A stretch of DNA of 64,000 nucleotides from Lyngbya sp. CCAP 1446/10 (GTDB taxonomy: Bacteria > Cyanobacteriota > Cyanobacteriia > Cyanobacteriales > Microcoleaceae), in NCBI RefSeq assembly GCF_026130175.1, contig NZ_JAIGNI010000016.1, positions 22,480 to 86,479 of the forward strand, given 5' to 3'. Shown in pieces: positions 17,555 to 26,952 of the stretch; the stretch's first letter is position 1, and the number at the start of each line of letters is the position of its first letter. The translations under genes were made by a program, and so were the position numbers. A model generated the notes under the pieces. That model was not told the origin of the DNA. It was given only the letters and a program-made list of their open reading frames with translations, and ran no database searches.

Positions 17555-19339
17555 ATGTTAACACCATTGCCCGATCAATTAGAAAATTCCCAAGGTTCTT
17601 CTCGTAACCTGTGGTTTTTTTCCGTTTTGATTTTGATTATCCTCTTATTAGGTTTGATTCTGCAATCTTTCCTCAACCAACCCCAACTTTTAACCGATCC
17701 GTTTCTGCAACTCCCAACAACTAACTCAGTGCGAGTTGTTTGGTTCACCGAATTTTACGGAACTCGCAATATTGTTGCTTACGGCGAAAATTTGAGTAAA
17801 ATTGCGACTGCAAATACTACCAAGCTAAGCCGCACTCGCGAAGACAAAGACTCGCACATCTCCGATAAAATGAAACAGGGCATAACTGGCACAAATCCTA
17901 TTATTCGCCCCATCTGGCGACACGAAGCAGAAGTTACCAATTTAATACCCGGTGTTCGCATTCCCTATCTAGTGACTAGCGAAACTAAAGGCGGCGCATC
18001 TGTTAGTAGCAAAATTTTCAGCCTTTCTCCGACACCAGCAGCAGGAATTGGTCTAAAAATTCTGTTCACTTCCGACCATCAATTGATGCCGATGACAGCC
18101 GCTAATCTCCAGAAAGTTGCAGAAACAATTGACAAAGTTGATGCGGTTTTCATGGCAGGTGATTTAATTAATATACCTGATCGCGCTTCCGAATGGTTCG
18201 ACGACAACCGAGGCCGCGCGTTTTTCCCCGGTTTGCAAGGCCGCGCCTTCTCCGAACTCGACAAAAACGGCATCAAAACCCTGTACAAAGGCGGCGAACT
18301 GATCCAAAACGCGCCTATATTTCCCGCGATTGGAGACCATGAAATTATGGGTAGGTTTTCAACTAGCAGCACCCTCAACGACCAGTTTAATGACTCTTTC
18401 CCCCGCGCTGCTGTGGAAAAAATATATCCATACCTAACTCAAAAATATGGGGTGAAAGACAAAGATGTTTTGTTGAAAAACAATAGTTTTAATAGCGATA
18501 CTTACAACGAAATTTTTAGTTTACCCAGTGACGAAAATTATTATGCCGTGACTTTTGGGGACATACGATTAGTGACTTTGTATGCTGCGAATATCTGGCG
18601 GACTCCGAATTTAGATCCGGGGGCTAGAGGCAGGTATCGGGAACGAGACGAAGATTTTGATCGTCCCGAAAAATGGGGATACGGACAGCATATTTTTGAG
18701 CCAATTATGAAAGGTAGTGCTCAATATTCTTGGCTCGAACAAGAGTTATATAGTGCGGAATTTCAGCGGGCTAAATATAAAATTGTGATGTTTCACCATC
18801 CGCCGCATTCTCTGGGTGACAATATTGTACCTGCTTATACTGACCCTGTACAAATAGTTGATCGCACTTCGGATGGTGAGATTAAGATGGTGCGTTACGA
18901 GTATCCGAAACAGCAAGATTATCTGATTCGGGATGTGGCGCCACTGCTAGAAACGGCGGGGGTGCAGTTAGTTTTGTACGGACATTCGCACTTGTGGAAT
19001 CGGTTTGTAAGTTCCAGCGGAATGCACTTTTTGGAGACTTCTAATGTGGGCAACAGTTACGGTGCGTTTGCGGGGAGAAAGCGCCGATTTGTGCCGCCGG
19101 GATATCGGGAGGATTACAGCGCTATTGGAGACCCGAACGGATTGGAACCTGTGGTGCCAACTGTGGCGCCTTTGTTGGGCCAAGATGGGCTGCCATTGCC
19201 GTACATTGAGAGCAATGATATTACGGCTTTTAGTGTTTTTGATACAGGGAACGGTACGGTTAGCAGCTATTATTTTGATACGCGGAAACCGGAATCGGAA
19301 GTGGTGAAGTTTGATGAGTTTAAGTTCAAAAAATTGTGA
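17555..19339 (+). CDS. Membrane-anchored metallophosphoesterase, purple acid phosphatase-like
   Basis: A 594-residue protein with an N-terminal transmembrane anchor (about 20-41), then a fibronectin-like domain with PTTNSVRVVWFTEFYG, then a calcineurin-type phosphoesterase domain. Metal-site motifs in order are SDHQ (173-176), AGDLIN (201-206), GDHE (260-263), FHHPPHS (413-419) and GHSHLW (476-481). Two depart from the textbook D-x-H and GNH(D/E) forms: SDHQ fits D-x-Q/H and GDHE has Asp in place of Asn. The catalytic domain would face the periplasm or thylakoid lumen side. The substrate is not predictable. Both flanks are repeat-rich. Confidence 0.85.
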   Translation: MLTPLPDQLENSQGSSRNLWFFSVLILIILLLGLILQSFLNQPQLLTDPFLQLPTTNSVRVVWFTEFYGTRNIVAYGENLSKIATANTTKLSRTREDKDSHISDKMKQGITGTNPIIRPIWRHEAEVTNLIPGVRIPYLVTSETKGGASVSSKIFSLSPTPAAGIGLKILFTSDHQLMPMTAANLQKVAETIDKVDAVFMAGDLINIPDRASEWFDDNRGRAFFPGLQGRAFSELDKNGIKTLYKGGELIQNAPIFPAIGDHEIMGRFSTSSTLNDQFNDSFPRAAVEKIYPYLTQKYGVKDKDVLLKNNSFNSDTYNEIFSLPSDENYYAVTFGDIRLVTLYAANIWRTPNLDPGARGRYRERDEDFDRPEKWGYGQHIFEPIMKGSAQYSWLEQELYSAEFQRAKYKIVMFHHPPHSLGDNIVPAYTDPVQIVDRTSDGEIKMVRYEYPKQQDYLIRDVAPLLETAGVQLVLYGHSHLWNRFVSSSGMHFLETSNVGNSYGAFAGRKRRFVPPGYREDYSAIGDPNGLEPVVPTVAPLLGQDGLPLPYIESNDITAFSVFDTGNGTVSSYYFDTRKPESEVVKFDEFKFKKL

Positions 19340-19877
19340 GTCTGGACGAAGAGTATTTCCCATTTTTAGCCCAGGCTTTGACAGAACGGACATTGCATCT
19401 CTAAAACTTAAATCATTGTCCTAATTCTATCTATCACAAGTCAGAAAACCAGTGCCCGAATCTTGATGAAGATCGTTTTATTTTTGGGTGTTGCTTAATC
19501 AGGGTATGAAAAAGAATCAGGCAAAAATCAAGAAGCTTTGTGGACAATGGTTTTTATGATTTGCATATTTAGCCGTTCATACCGTAAATCAGCCCGAAGA
19601 CGGCGAACAGAATTCGCGTCTACATAAACGATGTCCGAACTCAGAGGGACTGAGGAAAATAACGTAATTTTAACCACTCATTCTTCAACCGGCGGAGGCG
19701 GGTTTTGTCTGTATCGACGCGAATTCTATTCGCCCGGTATCGACGCGAATTTTATTCGCCCGGTCTTCTGTATTTCATGCGATCGCAATTTACGATATCA
19801 TATCACTACGAGCAACGCAGCAATCCCAAGTCTGACCGATCGCCCGTGGCTACCTGCCTTTTGAACATTGATGATTT
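19340..19877. other. Intergenic region holding an inverted dispersed repeat
   Basis: 538 bases without a supported gene. The 19594-19770 part is a dispersed repeat; the rest shows nothing recognisable apart from one HIP1-like octamer. A short open frame at 19631-19864 is made of repeat sequence. Confidence 0.6.
19594..19770. repeat. Dispersed inverted repeat of the GGCGGAGGCGGG...GACGCGAATTC family
   Basis: The left arm (GGCGAACAGAATTCGCGTCT..., 19601-19647) is matched in reverse by the right arm (19689-19738). The final 25 bases of the right arm are then repeated once more (19738-19762). The same family occurs at 43131-43321, 45179-45230 and 46426-46681. Confidence 0.7.
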
Positions 19878-20489
19878 TTGAGCGCCTTGAAATACTACAG
19901 CCAACATCCTAACGCTTTCTCGATCGACTATCTCAACGATTTACGAGGAGCAATACTAGCCTCACCTTACTTTGCAATCAACAACCTCAACCGCGATTTC
20001 ATCGGCACAAAAGGCTTCTCCGTAGTATTTGGGCGCGCCCAAATCGCCGAAGTAGAGCGTCGCTTCCCCTTCTTCAAACCCTATCTAGACCAAGCATTAC
20101 AGCCTGAATGCAACGCTTTTTACCTCAACCCCCTGTTGCTGGGCGAAGGTTCCCGCGTAGATGCCCATATCGATCGATCCTTGCGATCGTACTGCAAAAC
20201 CGTCGAACCTCCCGCAGCCGTCAGCGTATTGTACGTACAAGTGCCCCCAAATTTGCAAGGAGGAGAGTTAATACTGCGACGCAACAAACAGCAAGTCGGA
20301 CAGATTAAGCCGCAAGCCAACTCACTAATCTATTTTCAAGGAGATTTGACACACTCTGTCAACGCTGTTAAAAGTACCGGGACTCGCTTGAGTTTGGTTT
20401 GCGAACAGTACAGTTTGAGCGCCACAGAATTACAAGATATTCCCGGATTTACGGTGGAATCTAGGGCCGCGAAAGCAAAGAGTAAGTGA
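19878..20489 (+). CDS. 2-oxoglutarate/Fe(II)-dependent oxygenase
   Basis: A 203-residue double-stranded beta-helix dioxygenase. The iron triad is H97-x-D99 (VDAHIDRS) with distal H159 (GDLTHSVNAV), and R170 (TGTRLSL) fits the 2-oxoglutarate-binding arginine. GGELILRRN and NSLIYFQGD complete the pattern seen in prolyl-4-hydroxylase-like proteins. An in-frame TGA at 19872-19874 forbids an upstream start, so translation begins at TTG 19878 or at a later codon; the out-of-frame ATG at 19871 is not usable. No good ribosome binding site is seen. The substrate is unknown. Confidence 0.85.
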   Translation: MSALKYYSQHPNAFSIDYLNDLRGAILASPYFAINNLNRDFIGTKGFSVVFGRAQIAEVERRFPFFKPYLDQALQPECNAFYLNPLLLGEGSRVDAHIDRSLRSYCKTVEPPAAVSVLYVQVPPNLQGGELILRRNKQQVGQIKPQANSLIYFQGDLTHSVNAVKSTGTRLSLVCEQYSLSATELQDIPGFTVESRAAKAKSK

Positions 20490-20853
20490 TGTTTATTCGA
20501 TCCTTGATATCATATCCGTTCAATGAATCACAATGCTTGTAGGTGCGGGTTCACCAAAAATCTCTGACTCAAACTAACAATATCTATAAACCCGCCCCCA
20601 CCACGCCACAAAAATCGATCGCGCGCAATTCAACGGACATGAGATGAGCTAGTATGGTGCGTCAGCTTTAAATCATCAATTATCGATCGCATAACCCGCC
20701 GCCGTGGCACCCTACAAATTTCATCCCATACATCCGCTACATCCGCTACATAATCCGTTGCCGAACTTTCTGCTGTGCGATCGCCACGAGTGTTTCAGTT
20801 TCGCAGTTTGCTATAATTACTTACACGGGTTTTGATGCTAAGGAACCAAGTCT
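20490..20853. other. Intergenic region with one copy of a 38-base direct repeat
   Basis: 364 bases upstream of a toxin-antitoxin pair. Besides the direct repeat (20647-20684) it contains an ATCCGCTACATCCGCTACAT run and HIP1 octamers. No gene was recognised. Confidence 0.6.
20647..20684 (+). repeat. 38-base direct repeat, left copy flanking a toxin-antitoxin pair
   Basis: Begins AGCTAGTATGGTGCGTCAGC. It matches 21452-21489 at 33 of 38 positions in the same orientation. Confidence 0.8.
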
Positions 20854-21104
20854 ATGACTATTGCGATTTCCCTCAGTCCAGAAATAGAGGCACTGCTTCG
20901 CGAAAAAGCCGATCGACAGGGACAAGATATTAGCATTGTGGCTGCCCAATTGCTAACTCTAATTTTGGAATCGGAAACACCAGACTCCCAAGAAGATATT
21001 CAGGCTATCCAGCAGGGTTTGGATGATTTTGATTGCGGACGATTTAGTTCTTTTGACGAATTTGCTGAATCACAGCGGCGCAAGTACAATTTACCAGCCA
21101 ATTG

Positions 21105-21105
<1 letters not shown>
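20854..21105 (+). CDS. Antitoxin of a RelE/ParE-type pair
   Basis: An 83-residue protein with an N-terminal ribbon/helix-like segment (TIAISLSPEIEALLREKADR, QDISIVAAQLL) and an acidic C-terminal tail ending DDFDCGRFSSFDEFAESQRR. Size, charge distribution and position upstream of a RelE/ParE toxin mark it as the antitoxin. Its TGA overlaps the toxin ATG by one base (TGATG). AAGGAACC lies about ten bases before the ATG. The pair is bracketed by 38-base direct repeats. Confidence 0.82.
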
Positions 21106-21449
<344 letters not shown>

Positions 21450-21451
21450 TC

Positions 21452-21489
21452 AGCTAGTATCGTGCGTCAGCTTTCAACTCTCAATTATC
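21452..21489 (+). repeat. 38-base direct repeat, right copy flanking a toxin-antitoxin pair
   Basis: Second copy of the repeat at 20647-20684, starting two bases after the toxin stop codon. The two copies enclose exactly one toxin-antitoxin operon. Confidence 0.8.
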
Positions 21490-21605
21490 AAATAACGCCC
21501 TGCTGACAAACCTTACAACTCAAATCCTGCGGTTACGTGCGCTCCGGGCGATCGACCCTCCGACCAAAAAACTCAAATTCCGTAGCCTACGATACATTTA
21601 TTTTC

Positions 21606-21860
21606 TTAATCATTGTTTACACTTTCCAAGTGTAGAGAGTGTACTCTCCATAATTCTCCAAAATCTAAACAAGTGCGTTGTTTGCTGGACTGCGATTTAT
21701 CGATCGCCCAACAGTGAAAAACCATAAGTAGTTTTGACCAGAATTCATCGGAATTGACTCGCACAAAATTTTTGAGCTTACCAGGGCGAAGATTAGCTAC
21801 TAAATCTGTGCAGCGCCGACATCTATCATGTTGACTCAAGTTAGTACAGGCTCCTGTCAT
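21606..21860 (-). CDS. Small cysteine-containing hypothetical protein
   Basis: An 84-residue frame beginning MTGACTNLSQHDRCRRCTDL, with C-x8-C-x2-C near the N-terminus and two later cysteines. The spacing hints at a small metal site, but no family was recognised. It is flanked by non-coding sequence on both sides. It could equally be a chance frame or a fragment of a larger gene. Confidence 0.3.
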   Translation of the reverse strand: MTGACTNLSQHDRCRRCTDLVANLRPGKLKNFVRVNSDEFWSKLLMVFHCWAIDKSQSSKQRTCLDFGELWRVHSLHLESVNND

Positions 21861-22231
21861 CTATTTTATTGCTAATAACTGAAATTCAACCGCATCTATC
21901 TAACACTGGATTCTCATCAACACGGACGGCCAAGAAATTCCGCCTCGCTCCTCCAATCTTTGAGAGCCTGCCAAAAAAGGCATTCTCCAAAAAGTGAGTT
22001 CAGACTAAAAATGTTGGGTAAATCTCAGATGTTGCACCATTCTCAAGAACAGGCAAGATGCCTGTTACACAAGATATCAAATTTCTTATGGGGTGGGCAT
22101 CCCGCCCTTAAAAGGCTTATTTGTAATGGTGCAAGATGTAAGGTAAACCCAACATATTCATCAATGGTTAGACTTCTGCTAACCTATATTTTTTCACAAT
22201 TACTCGTCCCATAATCCCCATAAAAACAACC
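21861..22231. other. Upstream region of glnN
   Basis: 371 bases with no supported gene. A palindrome AACAGGCAAGATGCCTGTT (22048-22066) belongs to the same family as the ones inside the repeats at 4178-4546. A GTA-N8-TAC site for NtcA was looked for and not found. Confidence 0.55.
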
Positions 22232-24403
22232 ATGAGTGGAAACGAATCGCGCGTACAAGCAATTTCTCAAATCGTCAACCGCCAACTGACTCCTGCCAAG
22301 CCTCCCAAGCGGTTAGAAGAAATTTGGGCAACAGACGTTTTTAGTCTGAGCAAGATGCAAGAAAGCCTGCCCAAGAGCATTTTCAAATCAGTAAAAAACA
22401 CCATTCAAACCGGGCAAACACTCGATCCTTCCGTAGCTGATGTAATTGCAGTAGCAATGAAAGATTGGGCCATTTCCAAAGGAGCCCTGTACTACGCCCA
22501 CGTATTCTACCCGCTAACCAACAGCACCGCCGAAAAACACGACGGTTTCATCTCAGTCCAAAGCGACGGCTCCGTCATCTCAGAATTTGCAGGTAAACTT
22601 CTAGTACAAGGCGAACCCGACGGTTCCTCCTTCCCCAACGGTGGCATTCGCTCCACCGCCGCCGCTCGCGGATACACAGCCTGGGATGTCACCAGCCCCG
22701 CCTATGTCATGGAAACAGACAACGGCATGACATTGTGCATTCCCACTGTTTTCATCTCCTGGACAGGTGAAGCCCTAGACAAGAAAACCCCGCTTTTGCG
22801 CTCCATTGGCGCCATGAACAAAGCAGCAACCAGAGTATTAAAACTGTTAGGAAATACCGAAATTGCTCCCGTAAATTCCAGTTGCGGTTGCGAACAAGAA
22901 TACTTCCTGGTAGATTCTAATTTCGCCCACAGCCGCCCCGACTTACTGCTAGCAGGTCGCACCCTCTTTGGCAAACCTCCCGCCAAAGGTCAGCAATTTG
23001 ACGACCACTATTTTGGAGCAATTCCAGAGCGCGTTCAAGTCTTCATGCAGGAAGTAGAAGAAAGAATGTACCGCCTGGGAATTCCTGCCAAAACCCGCCA
23101 CAACGAAGTAGCACCCGGTCAATTTGAAATTGCACCATTTTTTGAAGCAGCAAACGTCGCCAGTGACCACCAACAATTAACCATGACAATTCTCCGCAAC
23201 ACAGCGAAGAAACATGGTTTTATGTGCTTGCTGCACGAGAAGCCCTTCGCGGGAATCAACGGTTCCGGCAAACACGTTAACTGGTCAGTCGGTAACGCCA
23301 CCCAAGGCAACTTATTAGACCCCGGCGATACACCGCACTCCAACATACAGTTCCTAGTTTTCTGCGGCGCTGTGATTCGCGGCGTTCACAAATACGGGTC
23401 ATTGTTGCGTGCGGTAGTTGCAACTGCCAGCAACGACCACCGATTAGGTGCCAATGAAGCTCCACCAGCGATTATCTCCGTCTATTTGGGCTCGCAATTA
23501 GAAGATATCTTCGAGCAAATTAGCAAGGGAGGAGCTAAGGGTTCTCAAGGTCGGGGCATCATGAATCTAGGCGTAGAAACACTGCCTACTTTCATCAAAG
23601 ATGCCGGCGACAGAAACCGGACTTCGCCCTTTGCGTTTACTGGAAACCGCTTTGAATTCCGTGCAGTAGGTTCAGGTCAGTCTGTTTCCGGCCCGTTGGT
23701 GGCGATGAATACAATTCTTGCAGATTCTTTGGACTGGGTTGCTAACAAATTAGAAAGCGATTTGGCTAAAGGAACTGACCTGAATGCTGCCATCCAAACA
23801 GTTCTGAAAGAAGTGATGGACGACCACGGCGCTGTGGTATTTGGCGGCAACGGCTATTCTGAAGAATGGCACAAAATGGCCGAGGAACGGGGTTTAGCCA
23901 ACTTGCGGACTACCGCCGATGCTTTGCCCGTCTTGAAGGAAGGATACATTGAAGACTTGTTTGAAAAGACAGGTGTTCTGACTCCCGTTGAATTGGAAAG
24001 CCGTTATGATGTCTATGCAGAGCAGTATTTGCTGGCAATTGAAGTCGAAGCAAAACTGGTCGGAAGCATTGCCAAAACCATCATTTATCCGACTGCGGTG
24101 AGATATTTGTCTGATCTTTCCAGCACGATTGCTGGCTTGAAAGAGATTGGGATTGAACTGGAAAAGGAAACTGCGGAAAAAGTCGCGGTGCTGGTTAAGT
24201 CGATGATGAATACTGCGAGCAAGTTGAGTGATGCTTTGAGCAAGCATGATTTTGCTACGACAGAAGATCATATGCAGTATGCTTCGCAAACAATTCGTCC
24301 TTTGATGGATGAGGTTCGCCAGTATGCGGATGCTTTGGAAGGTGAAGTTGCTGATGATTTGTGGCCGCTGCCTACTTATCAAGAAATGCTGTTTGTTAAG
24401 TAA
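22232..24403 (+). CDS. glnN: Glutamine synthetase type III
   Basis: A 723-residue GSIII, which joins ammonia to glutamate using ATP. Motifs in order are [13 protein letters not shown] (catalytic Glu pair near 221-223), [15 protein letters not shown] (291-305), [13 protein letters not shown] (341-353) and the ATP-site [19 protein letters not shown]. The length and the [17 protein letters not shown] segment are specific to GSIII rather than GlnA. In cyanobacteria glnN is usually under NtcA control and induced by nitrogen shortage; no consensus NtcA box was found here. A good intrinsic terminator follows at 24429-24458. Confidence 0.97.
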   Translation: MSGNESRVQAISQIVNRQLTPAKPPKRLEEIWATDVFSLSKMQESLPKSIFKSVKNTIQTGQTLDPSVADVIAVAMKDWAISKGALYYAHVFYPLTNSTAEKHDGFISVQSDGSVISEFAGKLLVQGEPDGSSFPNGGIRSTAAARGYTAWDVTSPAYVMETDNGMTLCIPTVFISWTGEALDKKTPLLRSIGAMNKAATRVLKLLGNTEIAPVNSSCGCEQEYFLVDSNFAHSRPDLLLAGRTLFGKPPAKGQQFDDHYFGAIPERVQVFMQEVEERMYRLGIPAKTRHNEVAPGQFEIAPFFEAANVASDHQQLTMTILRNTAKKHGFMCLLHEKPFAGINGSGKHVNWSVGNATQGNLLDPGDTPHSNIQFLVFCGAVIRGVHKYGSLLRAVVATASNDHRLGANEAPPAIISVYLGSQLEDIFEQISKGGAKGSQGRGIMNLGVETLPTFIKDAGDRNRTSPFAFTGNRFEFRAVGSGQSVSGPLVAMNTILADSLDWVANKLESDLAKGTDLNAAIQTVLKEVMDDHGAVVFGGNGYSEEWHKMAEERGLANLRTTADALPVLKEGYIEDLFEKTGVLTPVELESRYDVYAEQYLLAIEVEAKLVGSIAKTIIYPTAVRYLSDLSSTIAGLKEIGIELEKETAEKVAVLVKSMMNTASKLSDALSKHDFATTEDHMQYASQTIRPLMDEVRQYADALEGEVADDLWPLPTYQEMLFVK

Positions 24404-24428
24404 TAGCAAACCTGGTTAGTTTCGGTAG

Positions 24429-24458
24429 GGACATGGCAGTGCTGTGTCCTTATTTTTT
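24429..24458 (+). terminator. Intrinsic terminator after glnN
   Basis: A ten-base stem (GGACATGGCA with TGCTGTGTCC, two G-U pairs) followed by a run of T residues broken once, 26 bases after the glnN stop codon. Confidence 0.75.
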
Positions 24459-24482
24459 GGGTTAATTGCAGGTTAGATTTGT

Positions 24483-24610
24483 TGCATAATTTCCAGAAAC
24501 CCGGTTTCTTCCTAAATATTTCGCCACCCAACCGAGATTTTTCCAGAAACCGGGTTTCTGAGACTTTGCATAATTGCCAGAAATCCGGTTTCTTCCTAAA
24601 TATTTCGCCA
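24483..24610 (+). repeat. Direct repeat of 44 bases with AGAAACCCGGTTTCT palindromes
   Basis: 24483-24526 and 24567-24610 are 42/44 identical. A third palindrome of the same family lies between them (24545-24559). The last copy ends two bases before the stop codon of the DUF5615 gene. Confidence 0.85.
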
Positions 24611-24611
24611 A

Positions 24612-24959
24612 TCAGATATACCGAACCTGATTTTCCATCTCATCCGCCGTTACTTGATTCAAAATTACTAATAATCGTTGCGCTATTTCTTGGGGTGGAC
24701 GACGAAAAGCCAAAATTACGCCGTAGTGCGTTCGTGAGGTATCAAAATAAGCTTGTATAAGTTTTTCAAAGTCGCTTCGGTTGTGCGTAACCAGCGTCCT
24801 TCTTTGGTTAACAGCGTAAGCGAGTTGTTCTTCATCACTTGCCTGAAGCTGTCCTGCGTCTCTTACGGTTAGAGCATCAAATCCTCTCGCTTTCAACAAA
24901 TCTGCGACTAATACATTGACATCCTCATCCAGGTACAAACAAATGAATAAATTACTCAT
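24612..24959 (-). CDS. DUF5615 family PIN-like protein (putative toxin)
   Basis: A 115-residue PIN-like domain. LYLDEDVNVLVADLLKARG holds the first acidic pair, ASDEEQLAYAV the second acidic position, and LVTHNRSDFEKLI the third, as expected for a metal-dependent RNase fold. The C-terminus GVILAFRRPPQEIAQRLL fits the family. DUF5615 proteins are paired with DUF433 proteins in a VapBC-like arrangement; activity is largely unproven. Its ATG overlaps the upstream DUF433 stop by four bases. The 3' end touches a dispersed repeat. Confidence 0.88.
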   Translation of the reverse strand: MSNLFICLYLDEDVNVLVADLLKARGFDALTVRDAGQLQASDEEQLAYAVNQRRTLVTHNRSDFEKLIQAYFDTSRTHYGVILAFRRPPQEIAQRLLVILNQVTADEMENQVRYI

Positions 24960-25237
24960 AAATCTCGCACCAACGGGTCAATTAAATCATCAGGAATTCG
25001 GTTGCGTTCAATATAAGTATTAATCTCATCTTGATGGTCACTGTAATAGCTCAACGCATCGAAGACCTGTGCCAGCGTTAGGTGAGGAAGACCGTTAGGA
25101 ATTTCTTCTGGTGAAATACCCATACGCCAAGTTTCAACGATCGCCCTAACAGATGTCCGCGTGCCCTTGACAATCGGCTCACCGCTGAGAATTTGCTCAT
25201 CTCTGACAATGTAAAGATGTTCCGTTGTTTGAACCAT
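24956..25237 (-). CDS. DUF433 domain protein (putative antitoxin)
   Basis: A 93-residue DUF433 protein with SGEPIVKGTRTSVRAIVETW, a WRMGISPEEIPNGLPHLTLAQV helix pair and FDALSYYSDHQDEI. It precedes and overlaps the DUF5615 gene by four bases, the standard antitoxin-first order. The G(x)P(x)(V/I)xGTR motif is the family core. Compare the orphan relative at 3966-4178. The region just upstream is a doubled 70-base repeat. Confidence 0.88.
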   Translation of the reverse strand: MVQTTEHLYIVRDEQILSGEPIVKGTRTSVRAIVETWRMGISPEEIPNGLPHLTLAQVFDALSYYSDHQDEINTYIERNRIPDDLIDPLVRDL

Positions 25238-25300
25238 AGCTGCAAATACCAGATCGAGTATTTCCCATAATTATAGTGCTTTTACTTGTTACCAGTTAAA

Positions 25301-25440
25301 GCGAGGCAGAGCCTCTAGATATCGGTTCCCAGGGAGAGCCTGGGAACCAGAGGACTAAAGTCCTCACTAAGCGAGGCAGAGCCTCTAGATATCGGTTCCC
25401 AGGCCGTCGCCTGGGAACCAGAGGACTAAAGTCCTCACTA
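25301..25440. repeat. Two tandem 70-base dispersed-repeat units
   Basis: Units 25301-25370 and 25371-25440 differ by a few bases. Each contains GAGGCAGAGCCTC, a GGTTCCCAGG...CCTGGGAACC stem and AGGACTAAAGTCCT. They combine two repeat families also found singly elsewhere in the window. Confidence 0.9.
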
Positions 25441-25452
25441 CAAACCTAATTT

Positions 25453-26850
25453 CTAACTGGATGCTTTCTCGATAGCTGGAGGCTCTACCGTATCGCCAAA
25501 GGCAATCCGTAGAAAAGGCGGAGCCAAAAAAGTCGTCAGAATTACCATGATAATAATCGAAACCTCCAGCGGCTTATCCAAAGCCCCGCTAGCCGAACCG
25601 ATACCGGCAAAAACTAACCCGACTTCGCCCCGAGGAATCATCCCAACTCCGATCGCCAATCGATTGATTCCAGGCTGACCAAACACCGCCCAACCAGTAA
25701 TCAACTTGCCCAAAATCGCCACTACAATCAAAAACACGGCAATCAAAAGTCCCGCCCGATTATCCGGCACTGTTGGGTTCAAAACCCCCAAATCGGCGCG
25801 CGCTCCCACCGTCACAAAAAAGATGGGTACAAACAAATCAGCGACGGGTTTAATCAACTCATCCAACTCGTTGCGGGCATCGCTTTCATCTAACACTAAA
25901 CCAGCCGCAAAGGCACCCAAAATCGCTTCGAGATGAATTGCGTTGCCGATAAAAGCCATGAAAAAAGCAAATATAAATGCCGGCATGACAATATTACCGC
26001 GAGTTTTTAGTTTGTCAACTACAGCGGCAAAGGTTTTATTAAAGATGCCGCCCAACAGAATTGAACCTAGCAGAAATGCAGTTGCACCAATGATTAAATA
26101 GATGACATTAAGAACATCTATTTCACCTGTTTTCGCTAAACTAGCAACTACCGCCAAGACAATAATTCCCAGCACGTCGTCAATTACTGCCGCCCCGACA
26201 ATGATTTGACCTTCTTTAGATTTCAGCCGTCCTAATTCAGACAAAACTTTCGAGGTAATTCCGATGCTGGTTGCCGTCAAAGCAGCCCCTGCAAAAATTG
26301 CCGGAATCGCCGCCGTATGAAAAATTATCATCAAGCCCGCAGTACCCGCAGCAAAGGGAACTGCTACGCCGACAACAGCGACAAAGGTAGCTTGAATTCC
26401 CACTTCTTTGAGTTGTCTGAGATCCGACTCCAAACCAATTTCAAACAATAGAATAATCACCCCCAATTCAGCCAGCACAGAAATGATTTCGCTCTGCGAT
26501 TCAAACACGCTGCTGACGGCGGCCGGGGACATAGGATTTATTGACTGCAAAACAGTCATAATTCCTGAGTTGGAAGCTGACAGTCCGCCTTCGGGAAAAA
26601 CGATCAGGTGTAAAGCGGATACGCCAACAATCACCCCTGCTACAAGTTCACCCAAAACTGGTGGAAGATTAAACTTCAGAGCCGCTTCCGCGCCTAATTT
26701 GCTGGCAAGATAAATCACTACCAAACTGAGCAGAACTCCGCTCAGAATGATCGGCGAATTTTCGGGATCGAGTGTTGCTAGCAAAGGTATGGGAGCAATT
26801 AAGGATGCCATCCCAGAACTTAAAGCTGTAATTGTTGGGTTAAAAAACAT
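25453..26850 (-). CDS. nhaS3: CPA2-family Na+(K+)/H+ antiporter, NhaS3-like
   Basis: A 465-residue polytopic membrane protein with about 12 hydrophobic segments. FNLPPVLGELVAGVIVGVSA, LLFEIGLESDLRQLKEVG, GAAVIDDVLGIIVLA (the conserved Asp pair), LGAFAAGLVL and GMIPRGEVGLVFAGIG are typical of CPA2 exchangers. The family exports Na+ against H+ uptake; Synechocystis NhaS3 is essential and in the thylakoid. The symbol is by resemblance. It is separated from hisA by about 100 bases in the same orientation, so it may share transcription or have its own promoter. Confidence 0.88.
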   Translation of the reverse strand: MFFNPTITALSSGMASLIAPIPLLATLDPENSPIILSGVLLSLVVIYLASKLGAEAALKFNLPPVLGELVAGVIVGVSALHLIVFPEGGLSASNSGIMTVLQSINPMSPAAVSSVFESQSEIISVLAELGVIILLFEIGLESDLRQLKEVGIQATFVAVVGVAVPFAAGTAGLMIIFHTAAIPAIFAGAALTATSIGITSKVLSELGRLKSKEGQIIVGAAVIDDVLGIIVLAVVASLAKTGEIDVLNVIYLIIGATAFLLGSILLGGIFNKTFAAVVDKLKTRGNIVMPAFIFAFFMAFIGNAIHLEAILGAFAAGLVLDESDARNELDELIKPVADLFVPIFFVTVGARADLGVLNPTVPDNRAGLLIAVFLIVVAILGKLITGWAVFGQPGINRLAIGVGMIPRGEVGLVFAGIGSASGALDKPLEVSIIIMVILTTFLAPPFLRIAFGDTVEPPAIEKASS

Positions 26851-26952
26851 GGTACAATGATGATAAGAAAGACATTCTAATCAGATAATTCTGGATGCAG
26901 ACAAACTAAAGGACTCCGGTTTTTTAAAGGCTGGTTGTGCGGATTTAGATGG

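Noticed and set aside
19631..19864. 77-codon frame upstream of the 2OG oxygenase
   Set aside because: It is made of the dispersed repeat modules and has no family resemblance.
21960..22214. 84-codon frame upstream of glnN
   Set aside because: It contains the AACAGGCAAGATGCCTGTT repeat and occupies the glnN leader; no start signal or homology.
21861..22231. NtcA binding site upstream of glnN
   Set aside because: GTA and TAC triplets are present, but none at the N8 spacing with a suitable -10.
24479..24760. 93-codon plus-strand frame with NFQKPGFFLNISP repeated
   Set aside because: It is translation of the doubled 44-base repeat and then runs antisense to the DUF5615 gene.
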